From the NCBI RefSeq assembly GCF_001427985.1, contig NZ_LMSA01000001.1:625629-689628 (forward strand): a stretch of 64,000 bases of DNA, read 5' to 3'. Origin of the DNA: Knoellia sp. Soil729. Its GTDB lineage: Bacteria; Actinomycetota; Actinomycetes; Actinomycetales; Dermatophilaceae. Below, in pieces: positions 18,647 to 29,119 of this stretch. Each line of letters opens with the position of its first letter. Position 1 is the stretch's first letter. The translations under genes were made by a program, and so were the position numbers. The notes under the pieces were generated by a model. It saw only the letters and a list, made by a program, of their open reading frames with translations. It had not been told where the DNA came from and did no database searches.

Positions 18647-19785
18647 AGGAGCGCATCCACCTCTCGAGGGCGCACGTCACGGACGTTGAGGAGAAGTACG
18701 TCCTCGAGGCCCTGCGCTCCGGCTGGGTTGCCCCGCTCGGACCGATGGTCGACCGCTTCGAGCATGAGGTCGCCCAGCGCAGCGGTGTCGCCGGCGCCCT
18801 CGCGCTCGCCTCCGGCACCGCTGCCCTGCACTTGGCGCTGCTCGAGCTCGGCGCCTGCCCCGGCACCGTCGTCGTCCTGCCGTCGATGACCTTCGCCGCC
18901 TCGGCCAATGCGGTGGCCTACACCGGTGCCGAGCCGGTGTTCGTCGACTCCACCGAGGACGCCAACGTCGACGTCGACCTCCTGGTCGAGACGGTCGAGA
19001 CGCTCCTCGCCGAGGGACGCACGGTCGCCGCCGTGATGACTGTCGATCTGTTCGGTCGCTGCTGCGACTACACCGCGCTCGGCGACCGTCTCGAACGCCT
19101 CGGGGTGCCGCTCGTCGAGGACGCTGCCGAAGCCCTCGGCGCGAGCCACGGCAACCGGCCTGCCGGCTCGTTTGGCCGGGCCGCGGCGCTGTCCTTCAAC
19201 GGCAACAAGATCATGACGACCTCGGGCGGTGGCATGCTCCTCAGCAACGACTCGGACCTGCTGGACCGGGCACGCTACCTCTCGACGCAGGCACGCCAGC
19301 CCGCGCCGTGGTACGAACACACGGAGATCGGCTACAACTACCGGATGTCCAACATCCTCGCGGCCCTGGGCATCGGTCAGCTCGAGCGGCTTGACTCGAT
19401 GATCACGCGCCGCCGCGAGATCCGAGACTTGTATGCCGCGGCGCTGGCCGACATCGAAGGTGTCACCTTCCTTGGTCGGGACCAGGGTGGCGACGCCGAG
19501 GACAACCACTGGCTCACCTGCATCATGCTCGACCCGGGATCGGTTGCGGCCGACCCCACCAGGGTCATGCAGGAGCTCGATGCCGCCGGCATCGAGGCCC
19601 GCCACCTCTGGAAGCCCATGCATCTGCAACCGATCCACGCATCAGCCCGCGCCGCCATCACCGGCAGGGCCGAGGCACTGTTCCGGACCGGCGTCACCCT
19701 GCCCTCCGGCTCCGAGCTCACCGACAGCGACATCGACCGGGTCCTGGGCGTGCTCACTCCCCTGCTTCAGGGCCAGCCCGCGTGA
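18643..19785 (+). CDS. PglE-type sugar aminotransferase (DegT/DnrJ/EryC1)
   Basis: A 380-residue PLP enzyme: ASGTAALHLALLELG (residues 56-70), VPLVEDAAEALGA with the PLP-pairing Asp160, and SFNGNKIMTTSGGG with the Schiff-base Lys189. It resembles PglE-like enzymes that aminate the 4-keto sugar made by the preceding dehydratase. Start GTG overlaps the previous stop in a GTGA tetranucleotide, so translation is coupled. It could equally be a PseC-like or other UDP-4-amino-sugar enzyme; the adjoining PglC- and PglD-type genes favour bacillosamine. Confidence 0.88.
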   Translation: MKERIHLSRAHVTDVEEKYVLEALRSGWVAPLGPMVDRFEHEVAQRSGVAGALALASGTAALHLALLELGACPGTVVVLPSMTFAASANAVAYTGAEPVFVDSTEDANVDVDLLVETVETLLAEGRTVAAVMTVDLFGRCCDYTALGDRLERLGVPLVEDAAEALGASHGNRPAGSFGRAAALSFNGNKIMTTSGGGMLLSNDSDLLDRARYLSTQARQPAPWYEHTEIGYNYRMSNILAALGIGQLERLDSMITRRREIRDLYAAALADIEGVTFLGRDQGGDAEDNHWLTCIMLDPGSVAADPTRVMQELDAAGIEARHLWKPMHLQPIHASARAAITGRAEALFRTGVTLPSGSELTDSDIDRVLGVLTPLLQGQPA

Positions 19786-20399
19786 CCGACGGCAAGCGGC
19801 TGATCGACCTCGTCGTCTCCGTCCCTGCACTGGTGCTGTCGCTGCCGGTGCAAGCCGCCGTCGCCGTCGCCGTGCGCAGGAAGCTCGGCTCACCCGTCCT
19901 CTTCAGCCAGGAGCGCCCCGGTCTGGGGGGTCGCATGTTCGTCATGCGCAAGTTCCGCACCATGATGGCGACGGACCCGCGCAAGGGCCTCGTGACCGAC
20001 GCCGACCGGCTCACTCCGTTCGGCATCTTCTTGCGCTCGACGAGCCTCGACGAGCTACCGACCCTGTGGAACATCGTTCGCGGTGACATGTCTCTCGTCG
20101 GCCCCCGCCCGCTCCTCGTGCAGTACCTCGGCCGCTACTCCCCCGAGCAGGCACGCCGCCACCAGGTCCGACCCGGCCTCACCGGGCTGGCCCAGGTGAG
20201 TGGGCGCAACGCGGTCGGCTGGGAGCAGCGGCTCGCGCTGGACGTCGAGTACGTCGACAACCACACCATGCGCGGCGACCTCGCCATCATCGGCCGGACG
20301 GTGGCGGCGGTGTTGCGTCGCGACGGGATTGCTGCCGAGGGTGACGTGACCATGCCTGAGTTCATGGGCGCCCCCGACGCCACGGAGGTCCGACCATGA
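19782..20399 (+). CDS. PglC-type phosphoglycosyl transferase
   Basis: A 205-residue monotopic sugar transferase. It has one N-terminal hydrophobic re-entrant segment (residues 8-30), SQERPGLGGRMFVMRKFRTM (42-61), the catalytic Asp90-Glu91 in STSLDELPTLWNI, and DMSLVGPRP. It moves a sugar-1-phosphate from the UDP-sugar to undecaprenyl phosphate, starting the lipid-linked repeat unit. The length matches the minimal PglC form rather than the long WbaP form. It overlaps its neighbours by GTGA and ATGA. Confidence 0.92.
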   Translation: MTDGKRLIDLVVSVPALVLSLPVQAAVAVAVRRKLGSPVLFSQERPGLGGRMFVMRKFRTMMATDPRKGLVTDADRLTPFGIFLRSTSLDELPTLWNIVRGDMSLVGPRPLLVQYLGRYSPEQARRHQVRPGLTGLAQVSGRNAVGWEQRLALDVEYVDNHTMRGDLAIIGRTVAAVLRRDGIAAEGDVTMPEFMGAPDATEVRP

Positions 20400-21079
20400 G
20401 CCTGCCCCGCCTTGTCATCATCGGCGCTGGCGGCTTCGCCCGCGAGACGGCCGAGATCGCCCGAAGCGCCCGCCCCGAGCTGGCCCTGGCCTTCGTCGAC
20501 GACGCTCCGACCGAAGACGCCCTCCGCCTCATGGCCCTCCACGACGCCGCGTACCTCGGTGCGGTGAACTCTTGGCAGCCCAGTCCCGGCGACACCTGCG
20601 TCATAGCCATCGGCGACCCTGGCGCCCGAGCGACGATCGCGGCGCGCCTGACCGAGCAAGCCGTCACGTTCGCGGTGCTCGTGCACGCGGATGCGACGGT
20701 CACCCCCTCGGCGGTGCTTGAGCCCGGCGTCATCGTCGCCCCGGGCGCGCGCGTCAGCGCCGACGTCGTCTTCGGGGGCCATGTCCACGTCGACCAGAAC
20801 GCGACAATCGGTCATGACACGAGGGTCAGGGCCCACGCCCGCCTCAACCCTGCGGCGTGCGTCTCGGGCACCGTGACCATCGGCGAGCGCGCCTACATCA
20901 GCGCGGGTGCTGTCGTGCTGCAGGGGCTCACGCTCGGTCGCGGCTCCGTCGTTGGCGCGGGCGCCGTAGTGACGCGCGATGTCCCGGAAGGCTCAACGGT
21001 CGTCGGCGTCCCTGCCCGGCGGTCACATCCAGTGGGGTGCACCTCTGACGGCCTCGCACGACCGCAGGATCCGACGTGA
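20396..21079 (+). CDS. PglD/NeuD-type amino-sugar acetyltransferase
   Basis: A 227-residue hexapeptide-repeat acetyltransferase: N-terminal LVIIGAGGFARETAEIARSA (UDP-sugar site), then beta-helix repeats with HVHVDQNATIGHDTRV carrying the catalytic His, and GSVVGAGAVVTRDVPEGSTVVGVPAR. It would acetylate the C4 amine made by the preceding aminotransferase, giving a diacetyl-bacillosamine-like UDP sugar. The ATG overlaps the upstream stop by 4 bases. The C-terminal tail after VPAR (about 20 residues) is unusual and low-complexity, possibly read-through created by the GTGA overlap with the next gene. Confidence 0.87.
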   Translation: MSLPRLVIIGAGGFARETAEIARSARPELALAFVDDAPTEDALRLMALHDAAYLGAVNSWQPSPGDTCVIAIGDPGARATIAARLTEQAVTFAVLVHADATVTPSAVLEPGVIVAPGARVSADVVFGGHVHVDQNATIGHDTRVRAHARLNPAACVSGTVTIGERAYISAGAVVLQGLTLGRGSVVGAGAVVTRDVPEGSTVVGVPARRSHPVGCTSDGLARPQDPT

Positions 21080-22272
21080 CCACGATCTGGCTTGTCAACC
21101 AGTACGCCCTTCCCGCCGAAGGTTCAGGAGGCACCCGCCACCACGCGTTGGCCTCGGCGTGGTCGGAAGCGGGCCACTCCACGGTCATCTGGGCCGCGCC
21201 ACACAGCTATGCAACCGGCGACTCGAGGAACCTCGACGGAGCGCAGGTCGCCGGTCGCGGGGTGGTCTTTCACTGGGTCCCAACAAGCCCGCACATCGGC
21301 AACGGCGTACAGCGGATCTTAGGGATGGTGGGTTTCGCCGTACGGGTCGCCGCGAGGGGGATGCGGCGAGTGAGCGATACACCCCAGGTCGTCATTGGCT
21401 CCTCCCCCAACCTCTTCGCCGCCTTGGCTGCCTATGCCATGGCACGACGGCAGGGCGCCCTGTTCATCCTCGAAGTGCGCGACATCTGGCCCAGCTCGGT
21501 CATCGAACTCATGGGAGTGAAGGGCTGGCATCCGTTCGTCCTCCTGCTGTCGTCCATGGAGCGGTTCCTCTACCGGCGGGCCGACCAGATCGTGGGTCTG
21601 ATGGACGGCCTCGAGTCGCATGTCGAGAGCGTCATCGGTCCGTCCCACCCGCCCGTCGCCTGGATCCCCAACGGTGTCGACCTTCGTCGTTTTGCCATCG
21701 TGGCGGCGTCTGCGGCCGACACCGACCAGCCGTTCACCTTGGTGTACGCAGGAGCCCACGGCGTGCCCAACAGTCTCGACACGGCCATCGAGGCGATGCG
21801 CGAGCTATCGGGTGAGCCGATCCAGCTGCACCTCTACGGCAGCGGCGTCTCAAAGGAATACCTCCAGCGGCAGGCGGCGGACCTTCCCGCCGTCGTCTTC
21901 CATGACGCCGTTCCCAAGACGGAGATTCCCCACATCCTGCACGCGGCTTCTGCGCTGCTCATCTGTTGGCGCGACTCGCCTTTATACTCGCGGGGCGTCA
22001 GCGCCAACAAGCTGTTCGACTACCTCGCCAGCGGACGTCCGATCGCCCAGTCCTACTCCGGTGCGAACGACATCGTCGAGGCGTCGGGAGCCGGGGTTAC
22101 CGTGCCGGCCGAGGATCCGCGGTCTCTGGCCCGCGCGATCCTGCGGCTCTCCCGGATGCCCTCCCCCGAGCTGGACGACATGGGAGAGCGAGGTAAGAGC
22201 TGGGTGCGGGACCACCGATCCATCGACGTGCTGGCCGAGCGCTTCCGCAGCCTCTTCAGCAGCAGCGTGTGA
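21076..22272 (+). CDS. GT4 glycosyltransferase of the repeat unit
   Basis: A 398-residue GT-B enzyme of the WbuB/CapM type: MTTIWLVNQYALPAEGSGGTRHHALA, LEVRDIWPSSVIELMG, WIPNGVDLRRF and the donor-binding SANKLFDYLASGRPIAQ. It probably adds the second sugar to the undecaprenyl-linked primer on the cytoplasmic face. GTG overlaps the preceding stop by 4 bases, the fourth such junction in a row. It is the only obvious glycosyltransferase inside the operon, so either the repeat is short or further enzymes lie elsewhere. Confidence 0.86.
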   Translation: MTTIWLVNQYALPAEGSGGTRHHALASAWSEAGHSTVIWAAPHSYATGDSRNLDGAQVAGRGVVFHWVPTSPHIGNGVQRILGMVGFAVRVAARGMRRVSDTPQVVIGSSPNLFAALAAYAMARRQGALFILEVRDIWPSSVIELMGVKGWHPFVLLLSSMERFLYRRADQIVGLMDGLESHVESVIGPSHPPVAWIPNGVDLRRFAIVAASAADTDQPFTLVYAGAHGVPNSLDTAIEAMRELSGEPIQLHLYGSGVSKEYLQRQAADLPAVVFHDAVPKTEIPHILHAASALLICWRDSPLYSRGVSANKLFDYLASGRPIAQSYSGANDIVEASGAGVTVPAEDPRSLARAILRLSRMPSPELDDMGERGKSWVRDHRSIDVLAERFRSLFSSSV

Positions 22273-22279
22273 TGGGGCC

Positions 22280-23506
22280 GTGTCACCCACCACTCTCTCG
22301 CGCCGAGGCCAAGCGGTGAGAGTCGGTGGTGCTCTACGGGGTCTGCGGAGCCGACTGGCCGGAGCTGGCGCCTCGTCGACCGCCGCCATGGCTGCCGCCG
22401 CGGTGGCCTTCGTGGTCAACATCCTTATGGCACGCCTCTTGGGACCAGCCGCGCGCGGTGAGGTGGCCTGGATTCTGCAGGGCGCCTACGTCGTTGCCCC
22501 CCTTCTCGCCCTCGGCGTCGATCGAGAATCCCTTCGTGGCCTCACTAGCCACAGCGCCGTGTCTCAGCTTCACGTCTGGGTGGTCGTTCCGCCCGTCGCG
22601 ATCGCCGGTTTCCTCCTCGGGGGGTGGCGCATCGCGGCTCTCGTGGTGCTGGCGGGAATCGGTGCTTCGCTCGGGATTGAGCGCGGCCATGCGATGGCGA
22701 GCGGTCGCTTCCAGCGCTACATGGGCTTGCAGCTCAGCGTCCAGGCGTGGACGCTGACCGGGGCGGTCATCCTCTACGTCACCGAGGTCTCGAGCGTCGA
22801 CGCTTGGCTGCTCATCTACCTCACGCCGGCCCCCTTGCTGTTCGGCCTGTGGCTCGTTTCGATCTGGCGCGGCCGCCCAGTGGCGAGTCCGGCGCGCCCG
22901 AGTCGCATCGCCATCTCCACTGCATCGCTGTCGCACGTGCCAGGGACATTGGGCGCGATCATCGCGTCACGCGGAGAGCGACTGCTGCTACCAGTCCTGG
23001 CCTCGAACTCCGCCCTAGGGCTCTACGTCGTGGTGGCGACGGCCAGTGAGTCCCTCATCTGGTTCACCCAAGGCATCAGCGACTCCCGCGTGGCCGGCCT
23101 CGTCTCCACGCGTCCCACACGTCGTCAGATCGCGAAGTCCGCGGCCCGCGATTTCGTCGTCTTTGTCTGCCTCTCGCTGGTCTTGGCCCTGCTGATCGCC
23201 CTGCTCCTGGTCCCCGCCCTTGGACCCGGCTTCACCCAGGCGCGGCACCTTGTCATCCCCGTGTGCATCTCCGCTGCGCTCTGGGCGACGTACCGCCAGG
23301 TCATCGCCACTTGGATCGCGCGCCAAAGCGCGGCTAGCACCTCAAGGCTGGAGATCGTCGGTGCCGTCCTGGTGCTGCTGGCCTCAGCCCTCTTGATTCC
23401 CGCATGGGGCGCCCTCGGCGCGGCCTTCGCATGCATCACCGCTTACGGTCTCATGATCGTCATCGCCATCCTCACGATGAGAGTCTCGGAGACCGACCAT
23501 GTCTGA
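22280..23506 (+). CDS. Wzx-like oligosaccharide flippase
   Basis: A 408-residue polytopic protein with about 12 hydrophobic segments. The early stretch AAAVAFVVNILMARLLGPAARGEVAW matches the N-terminal helix and RLLGP loop of the polysaccharide transport (MOP) superfamily. It would flip the lipid-linked repeat across the membrane. GTG 22280 follows the glycosyltransferase stop by 7 bases; GTG 22316 is an alternative with a GAGG upstream. The same frame is open back to 21620 but is a shadow of the glycosyltransferase there. Confidence 0.8.
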   Translation: MSPTTLSRRGQAVRVGGALRGLRSRLAGAGASSTAAMAAAAVAFVVNILMARLLGPAARGEVAWILQGAYVVAPLLALGVDRESLRGLTSHSAVSQLHVWVVVPPVAIAGFLLGGWRIAALVVLAGIGASLGIERGHAMASGRFQRYMGLQLSVQAWTLTGAVILYVTEVSSVDAWLLIYLTPAPLLFGLWLVSIWRGRPVASPARPSRIAISTASLSHVPGTLGAIIASRGERLLLPVLASNSALGLYVVVATASESLIWFTQGISDSRVAGLVSTRPTRRQIAKSAARDFVVFVCLSLVLALLIALLLVPALGPGFTQARHLVIPVCISAALWATYRQVIATWIARQSAASTSRLEIVGAVLVLLASALLIPAWGALGAAFACITAYGLMIVIAILTMRVSETDHV

Positions 23507-24794
23507 CAGCCCGCCGGGGAGCGTGCACCGCTCCAACGCCGGAGCACTCCTGACTCTTCTACTATTCGTCGCCCTGCTCGCCGGTCAGTTCGACTTCGCA
23601 CGGGTGGGGATGGACAACCCGCTGCTCATCCCGGAGCGTCTCTTCGCAGCGCTCGCGCTCACCTGGCTCGCACTGACCATGGCGAGCAGGCGGGGACCGC
23701 GATCGACCCCCGTATGGCCCAGCCACCTGCTCATGGCCCTGGCGCCGCTGATCGTCTTTGTCACCTCTAGCGCGTGGTCACCGCCCGGCGCCGAGCTCGG
23801 CCCTGTCTGGGTCGACCTCACATGCATGGTGCTGTACTCGGTGACGTTCGTGGTGCTGCTGGCCTGGGACATGGACGCAGTCATCACCACTCTCATGTGG
23901 TGCCTGTGGGTCACGGGTGGGCTCTTCGCCGTCGCCGGACTGGCAGCGTCAGGTGCCGGTGCCCGAGCCACCGCGTTCGGGGGTGGACCCAACGTCTATA
24001 GCCGGGTCACCGACCTCGGCCTAGTCGGCCTCGCATGGCTGATCTCCACCGGCCGCATTCCCACCTGGACCTTGGTCACAGCCCCAGTCCTTCTGGCGGC
24101 GACAGTGGCCTCCGGATCCCGAGGCGGGATGCTGGCTGGGATCCTCTGCCTCTTGGTGCTCTCACCACTCGTGACCCAGCTGTCGCCCGGAAAACTCATC
24201 ATGTCCTCCATCGTGGCCATGGCTGGCAGCGTGGCCGTGTTTCGCAGGTTCGGCGACGTCGTCACCGAGACCGTGCAGGGCCGCGTCGTGGAGCTCACGC
24301 TTCAGCAGGGGTACTCGTCCGGCCGTGACGACCTGCTAGTCGTGGCTGGGCGCATGTTCGAGGAGCGCCCCCTGAGCGGCTATGGACTACGCAGCTTCGC
24401 CACGACGTACGGAAACGGCTTTACCTACCCCCACAACCTCTTGGCCGAGGTGGCCGCCGAAGCGGGACTGCTGGGCCTTTTGCCCCTCCTGATCTTTCTC
24501 GGGATGGTCGTTGGCGTCGGCTGGCGCAACTCCGGGTCGATCCACGTACGGTGCCTCAGCGCAGCGACCTCGGTGATCCTGACCTCGTCGATGTTCTCGG
24601 GTGACTACTTCGACGCGCGGTTCCTGTGGGTCTTCGGCCTGGGCGTTCTGGCCGCGGGCTGGGCCGAACGTCACCCTGCTGCGCAGCGGTCGACGGGTGC
24701 TAGTCGTCGGCCATCCAGGCCGACGACGAGGGCGGCTGGGTTCCACTCCCTCAACAGTGCGGTTCAGTCGCGGCCGAAGAGGTCGCGGGTGTAG
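23499..24794 (+). CDS. Wzy/WaaL-type O-antigen polymerase
   Basis: A 431-residue integral membrane protein with about 10-11 helices, a long external loop and the family motif [22 protein letters not shown] after residue 310. Such proteins polymerise lipid-linked repeats or ligate O-antigen; beside a flippase and a Wzc-like protein, polymerase is the better call. The ATG overlaps the flippase stop by 8 bases. The last ~40 residues are hydrophilic and low-complexity, and the final 31 bases run antisense into the 3' end of the dehydrogenase gene. Confidence 0.8.
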   Translation: MSDSPPGSVHRSNAGALLTLLLFVALLAGQFDFARVGMDNPLLIPERLFAALALTWLALTMASRRGPRSTPVWPSHLLMALAPLIVFVTSSAWSPPGAELGPVWVDLTCMVLYSVTFVVLLAWDMDAVITTLMWCLWVTGGLFAVAGLAASGAGARATAFGGGPNVYSRVTDLGLVGLAWLISTGRIPTWTLVTAPVLLAATVASGSRGGMLAGILCLLVLSPLVTQLSPGKLIMSSIVAMAGSVAVFRRFGDVVTETVQGRVVELTLQQGYSSGRDDLLVVAGRMFEERPLSGYGLRSFATTYGNGFTYPHNLLAEVAAEAGLLGLLPLLIFLGMVVGVGWRNSGSIHVRCLSAATSVILTSSMFSGDYFDARFLWVFGLGVLAAGWAERHPAAQRSTGASRRPSRPTTRAAGFHSLNSAVQSRPKRSRV

Positions 24795-25930
24795 ACCTTG
24801 TCGGCCGCGTCGTCCAGATCCTCGCTCAGCCGGTTGGCAACGATGACATCGGCACGAGCCTTGAACTCGTCGAGGTCGCGGATCACCTGGGAGTTGTAGA
24901 ACCGCTCCTCTCCCAGCGACGGTTCGTAGAGCACGACCTCCACCCCCTTGGCCTTGATCCGCTTCATGATCCCTTGGATGCTCGACACCCGGAAGTTGTC
25001 CGAGCCCGCCTTCATGATGAGCCGATACATCCCGACGACCTTGGGTTTGCGTCGCAGGACGTCGGTGGCGATGAAGTCTTTGCGCGTCGTGTTGGAGTCG
25101 ACGATCGCGCGGATGAGGTTCTGCGGCACGCGGTCATAGTTGGCGAGCAGCTGTTTGGTGTCCTTGGGCAGGCAGTAGCCGCCGTAGCCGAAGGACGGGT
25201 TGTTGTAGTGCGAGCCGATCCGGGGGTCCAACCCAACCCCATCGATGATCGAGCGGGTGTCGAGACCATGCGACACGGCATACGTGTCCAACTCGTTGAA
25301 GTAGGCCACCCGCATCGCCAGGAAGGTGTTGGCGAAGAGCTTGATCGCCTCGGCCTCGGTCGGGTCGGTGTGCAGCAAGGGCACGTCGTCGTCCAAGGCA
25401 CCTTCGACGAGCAGCTCGCCGAACCGGTGCGCCGCGTCGCTGTGGCCGCCCACCACGACCCGACTCGGGTGGAGGTTGTCATAGAGCGCACGCCCCTCAC
25501 GCAGGAACTCGGGCGAGAAGACGACGTCGAGCTCGGGGTGCATCGCCCGCAAGCGCTCGGTGAAGCCGACGGGCACGGTGGACTTCACGACCACCGTCGC
25601 CGCAGGTGCCAGCGCAGCCACGGACTCGACAACGGACTCCACCGACGACGTGTCGAAGAAGTTGCGCACCGGGTCGTAGTCCGTCGGCGTCGCGACGATG
25701 ACGAAGTCTGACCCCGGCAGCGCTTGCTCAGCATCGGTGGTCGCCGTCAGTGACAGCTCGTGGTGAGCGAGGTAGTCCTCGAGCTCCGGATCCTCCAGAG
25801 GGGACTCGCCCCGGTTGACCTGGTCGACGCGCGCGGCGTTGAGGTCGACGGCCACCACCTCGTGACGCTGCGCCAGGACGACGGCGTTCGACAGCCCGAC
25901 GTACCCCAGCCCCACCACAGAGATCTTCAC
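24764..25930 (-). CDS. UDP-glucose/GDP-mannose dehydrogenase family protein
   Basis: A 388-residue enzyme: [21 protein letters not shown] (NAD site), [26 protein letters not shown], and [15 protein letters not shown] with the catalytic Cys. It performs the four-electron oxidation of UDP-glucose to UDP-glucuronate, or an analogous UDP-hexose, and likely supplies an acidic sugar to the polysaccharide. GTG 25930 lies 7 bases after a TAGCGT box; an in-frame ATG at 26002 is rejected. Its 3' end overlaps the convergent polymerase gene by 31 bases. The [12 protein letters not shown] segment resembles the short UDP-glucose dehydrogenase group. Confidence 0.88.
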   Translation of the reverse strand: MKISVVGLGYVGLSNAVVLAQRHEVVAVDLNAARVDQVNRGESPLEDPELEDYLAHHELSLTATTDAEQALPGSDFVIVATPTDYDPVRNFFDTSSVESVVESVAALAPAATVVVKSTVPVGFTERLRAMHPELDVVFSPEFLREGRALYDNLHPSRVVVGGHSDAAHRFGELLVEGALDDDVPLLHTDPTEAEAIKLFANTFLAMRVAYFNELDTYAVSHGLDTRSIIDGVGLDPRIGSHYNNPSFGYGGYCLPKDTKQLLANYDRVPQNLIRAIVDSNTTRKDFIATDVLRRKPKVVGMYRLIMKAGSDNFRVSSIQGIMKRIKAKGVEVVLYEPSLGEERFYNSQVIRDLDEFKARADVIVANRLSEDLDDAADKVYTRDLFGRD

Positions 25931-25937
25931 GCCGCTC

Positions 25938-25943
25938 ACGCTA
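25938..25943 (-). promoter_or_regulatory. Leaderless -10 box of the sugar dehydrogenase gene
   Basis: Minus-strand TAGCGT followed by 7 bases and the GTG at 25930. Confidence 0.6.
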
Positions 25944-25991
25944 CCGGTCGACAGTGTCGCGTCACGCGCCACGCCATACCCGTGGGCCACA

Positions 25992-26825
25992 ATGGGCGAC
26001 ATGCGGATCCCTCAGATGTCCAAGCGCCTCATTGCCGAGTTCGTCGGCACGTTCTGGTTGGTCTTCGGAGGGTGCGGGGCGGCGATCTTCGCCGCCGGTT
26101 TCCTGTCCACCCCGACGCTGGGTTCCGGGTCACCGGTGCACCTCGGCATCGGCTTCCTCGGCGTGGCCCTCGCCTTCGGCCTGACGGTCGTGACCATGGC
26201 GTATGCCGTGGGGCACGTCTCCGGAGCCCACTTCAACCCCGCGGTGACGGTGGGCGTCGCCATCGCGAAGCGCTTCGAGTGGAAGGACGTGCCCGGCTAC
26301 GTCATTGCGCAGGTCCTCGGTGGCTTGGCGGCCGGCACCGCGCTGTGGGCCATCGCCAGCGGGCGTGACCTCTTCGACGCCACCGGCAACATGGCGGCCA
26401 ACGGCTACGGCGAGCACTCCCCCGGCGGTTACTCGCTCATGGCCGTGCTGTGCGCGGAGATCCTGCTGACGATGTTCTTTGTCTACGTCTTCCTTGGCGT
26501 GACGCACGACAACGCCCCCACTGGCTTTGCGCCGCTGGCCATCGGGCTGTGCCTGACCCTCATCCACCTCATCTCCATCCCGATCTCCAACACGTCGGTC
26601 AACCCGGCACGGTCCACGGCGGTCGCCTTCTTCAACGGCGACGGTGCACCGGGCCAGCTGTGGCTGTTCTGGCTGGCACCGTTCGTTGGCGGAGCCATCG
26701 CCGGCGCGACCTTCCACCTCATCACCGGTGTCGACCGGCGCGACCGCGACATCACCGGCGAGGTCGACCTCGAGGACGTCATGGTCGCCCCGGGCGTCGA
26801 CCCGGACGCTCCCCGAGTCCTCTGA
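25992..26825 (+). CDS. aqpZ: Aquaporin Z-like water channel
   Basis: A 277-residue membrane protein with both NPA boxes, HFNPAVTVG and [13 protein letters not shown], six hydrophobic helices, and Arg directly after the second [20 protein letters not shown] matches AqpZ and places a His in the selectivity filter, favouring water over glycerol. A hydrophilic C-terminal tail of about 35 residues is longer than in E. coli AqpZ. ATG 26001 (MRIPQMSK) is an equally good start, lying 7 bases after CACAAT. Confidence 0.93.
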   Translation: MGDMRIPQMSKRLIAEFVGTFWLVFGGCGAAIFAAGFLSTPTLGSGSPVHLGIGFLGVALAFGLTVVTMAYAVGHVSGAHFNPAVTVGVAIAKRFEWKDVPGYVIAQVLGGLAAGTALWAIASGRDLFDATGNMAANGYGEHSPGGYSLMAVLCAEILLTMFFVYVFLGVTHDNAPTGFAPLAIGLCLTLIHLISIPISNTSVNPARSTAVAFFNGDGAPGQLWLFWLAPFVGGAIAGATFHLITGVDRRDRDITGEVDLEDVMVAPGVDPDAPRVL

Positions 26826-26882
26826 ACGACCAGCCACAGGGGCCGGTGCGTGGGCGGCATACCGGCTTGTCGTGGTGTTCGA

Positions 26883-29105
<2,223 letters not shown>

Positions 29106-29119
29106 CCACGCGACCGCGC

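Noticed and set aside
16757-21079. A protein N-glycosylation (Pgl) system
   Set aside because: No PglB-type oligosaccharyltransferase or PglK flippase is present; Wzx, Wzy and Wzc-like proteins point to a surface polysaccharide.
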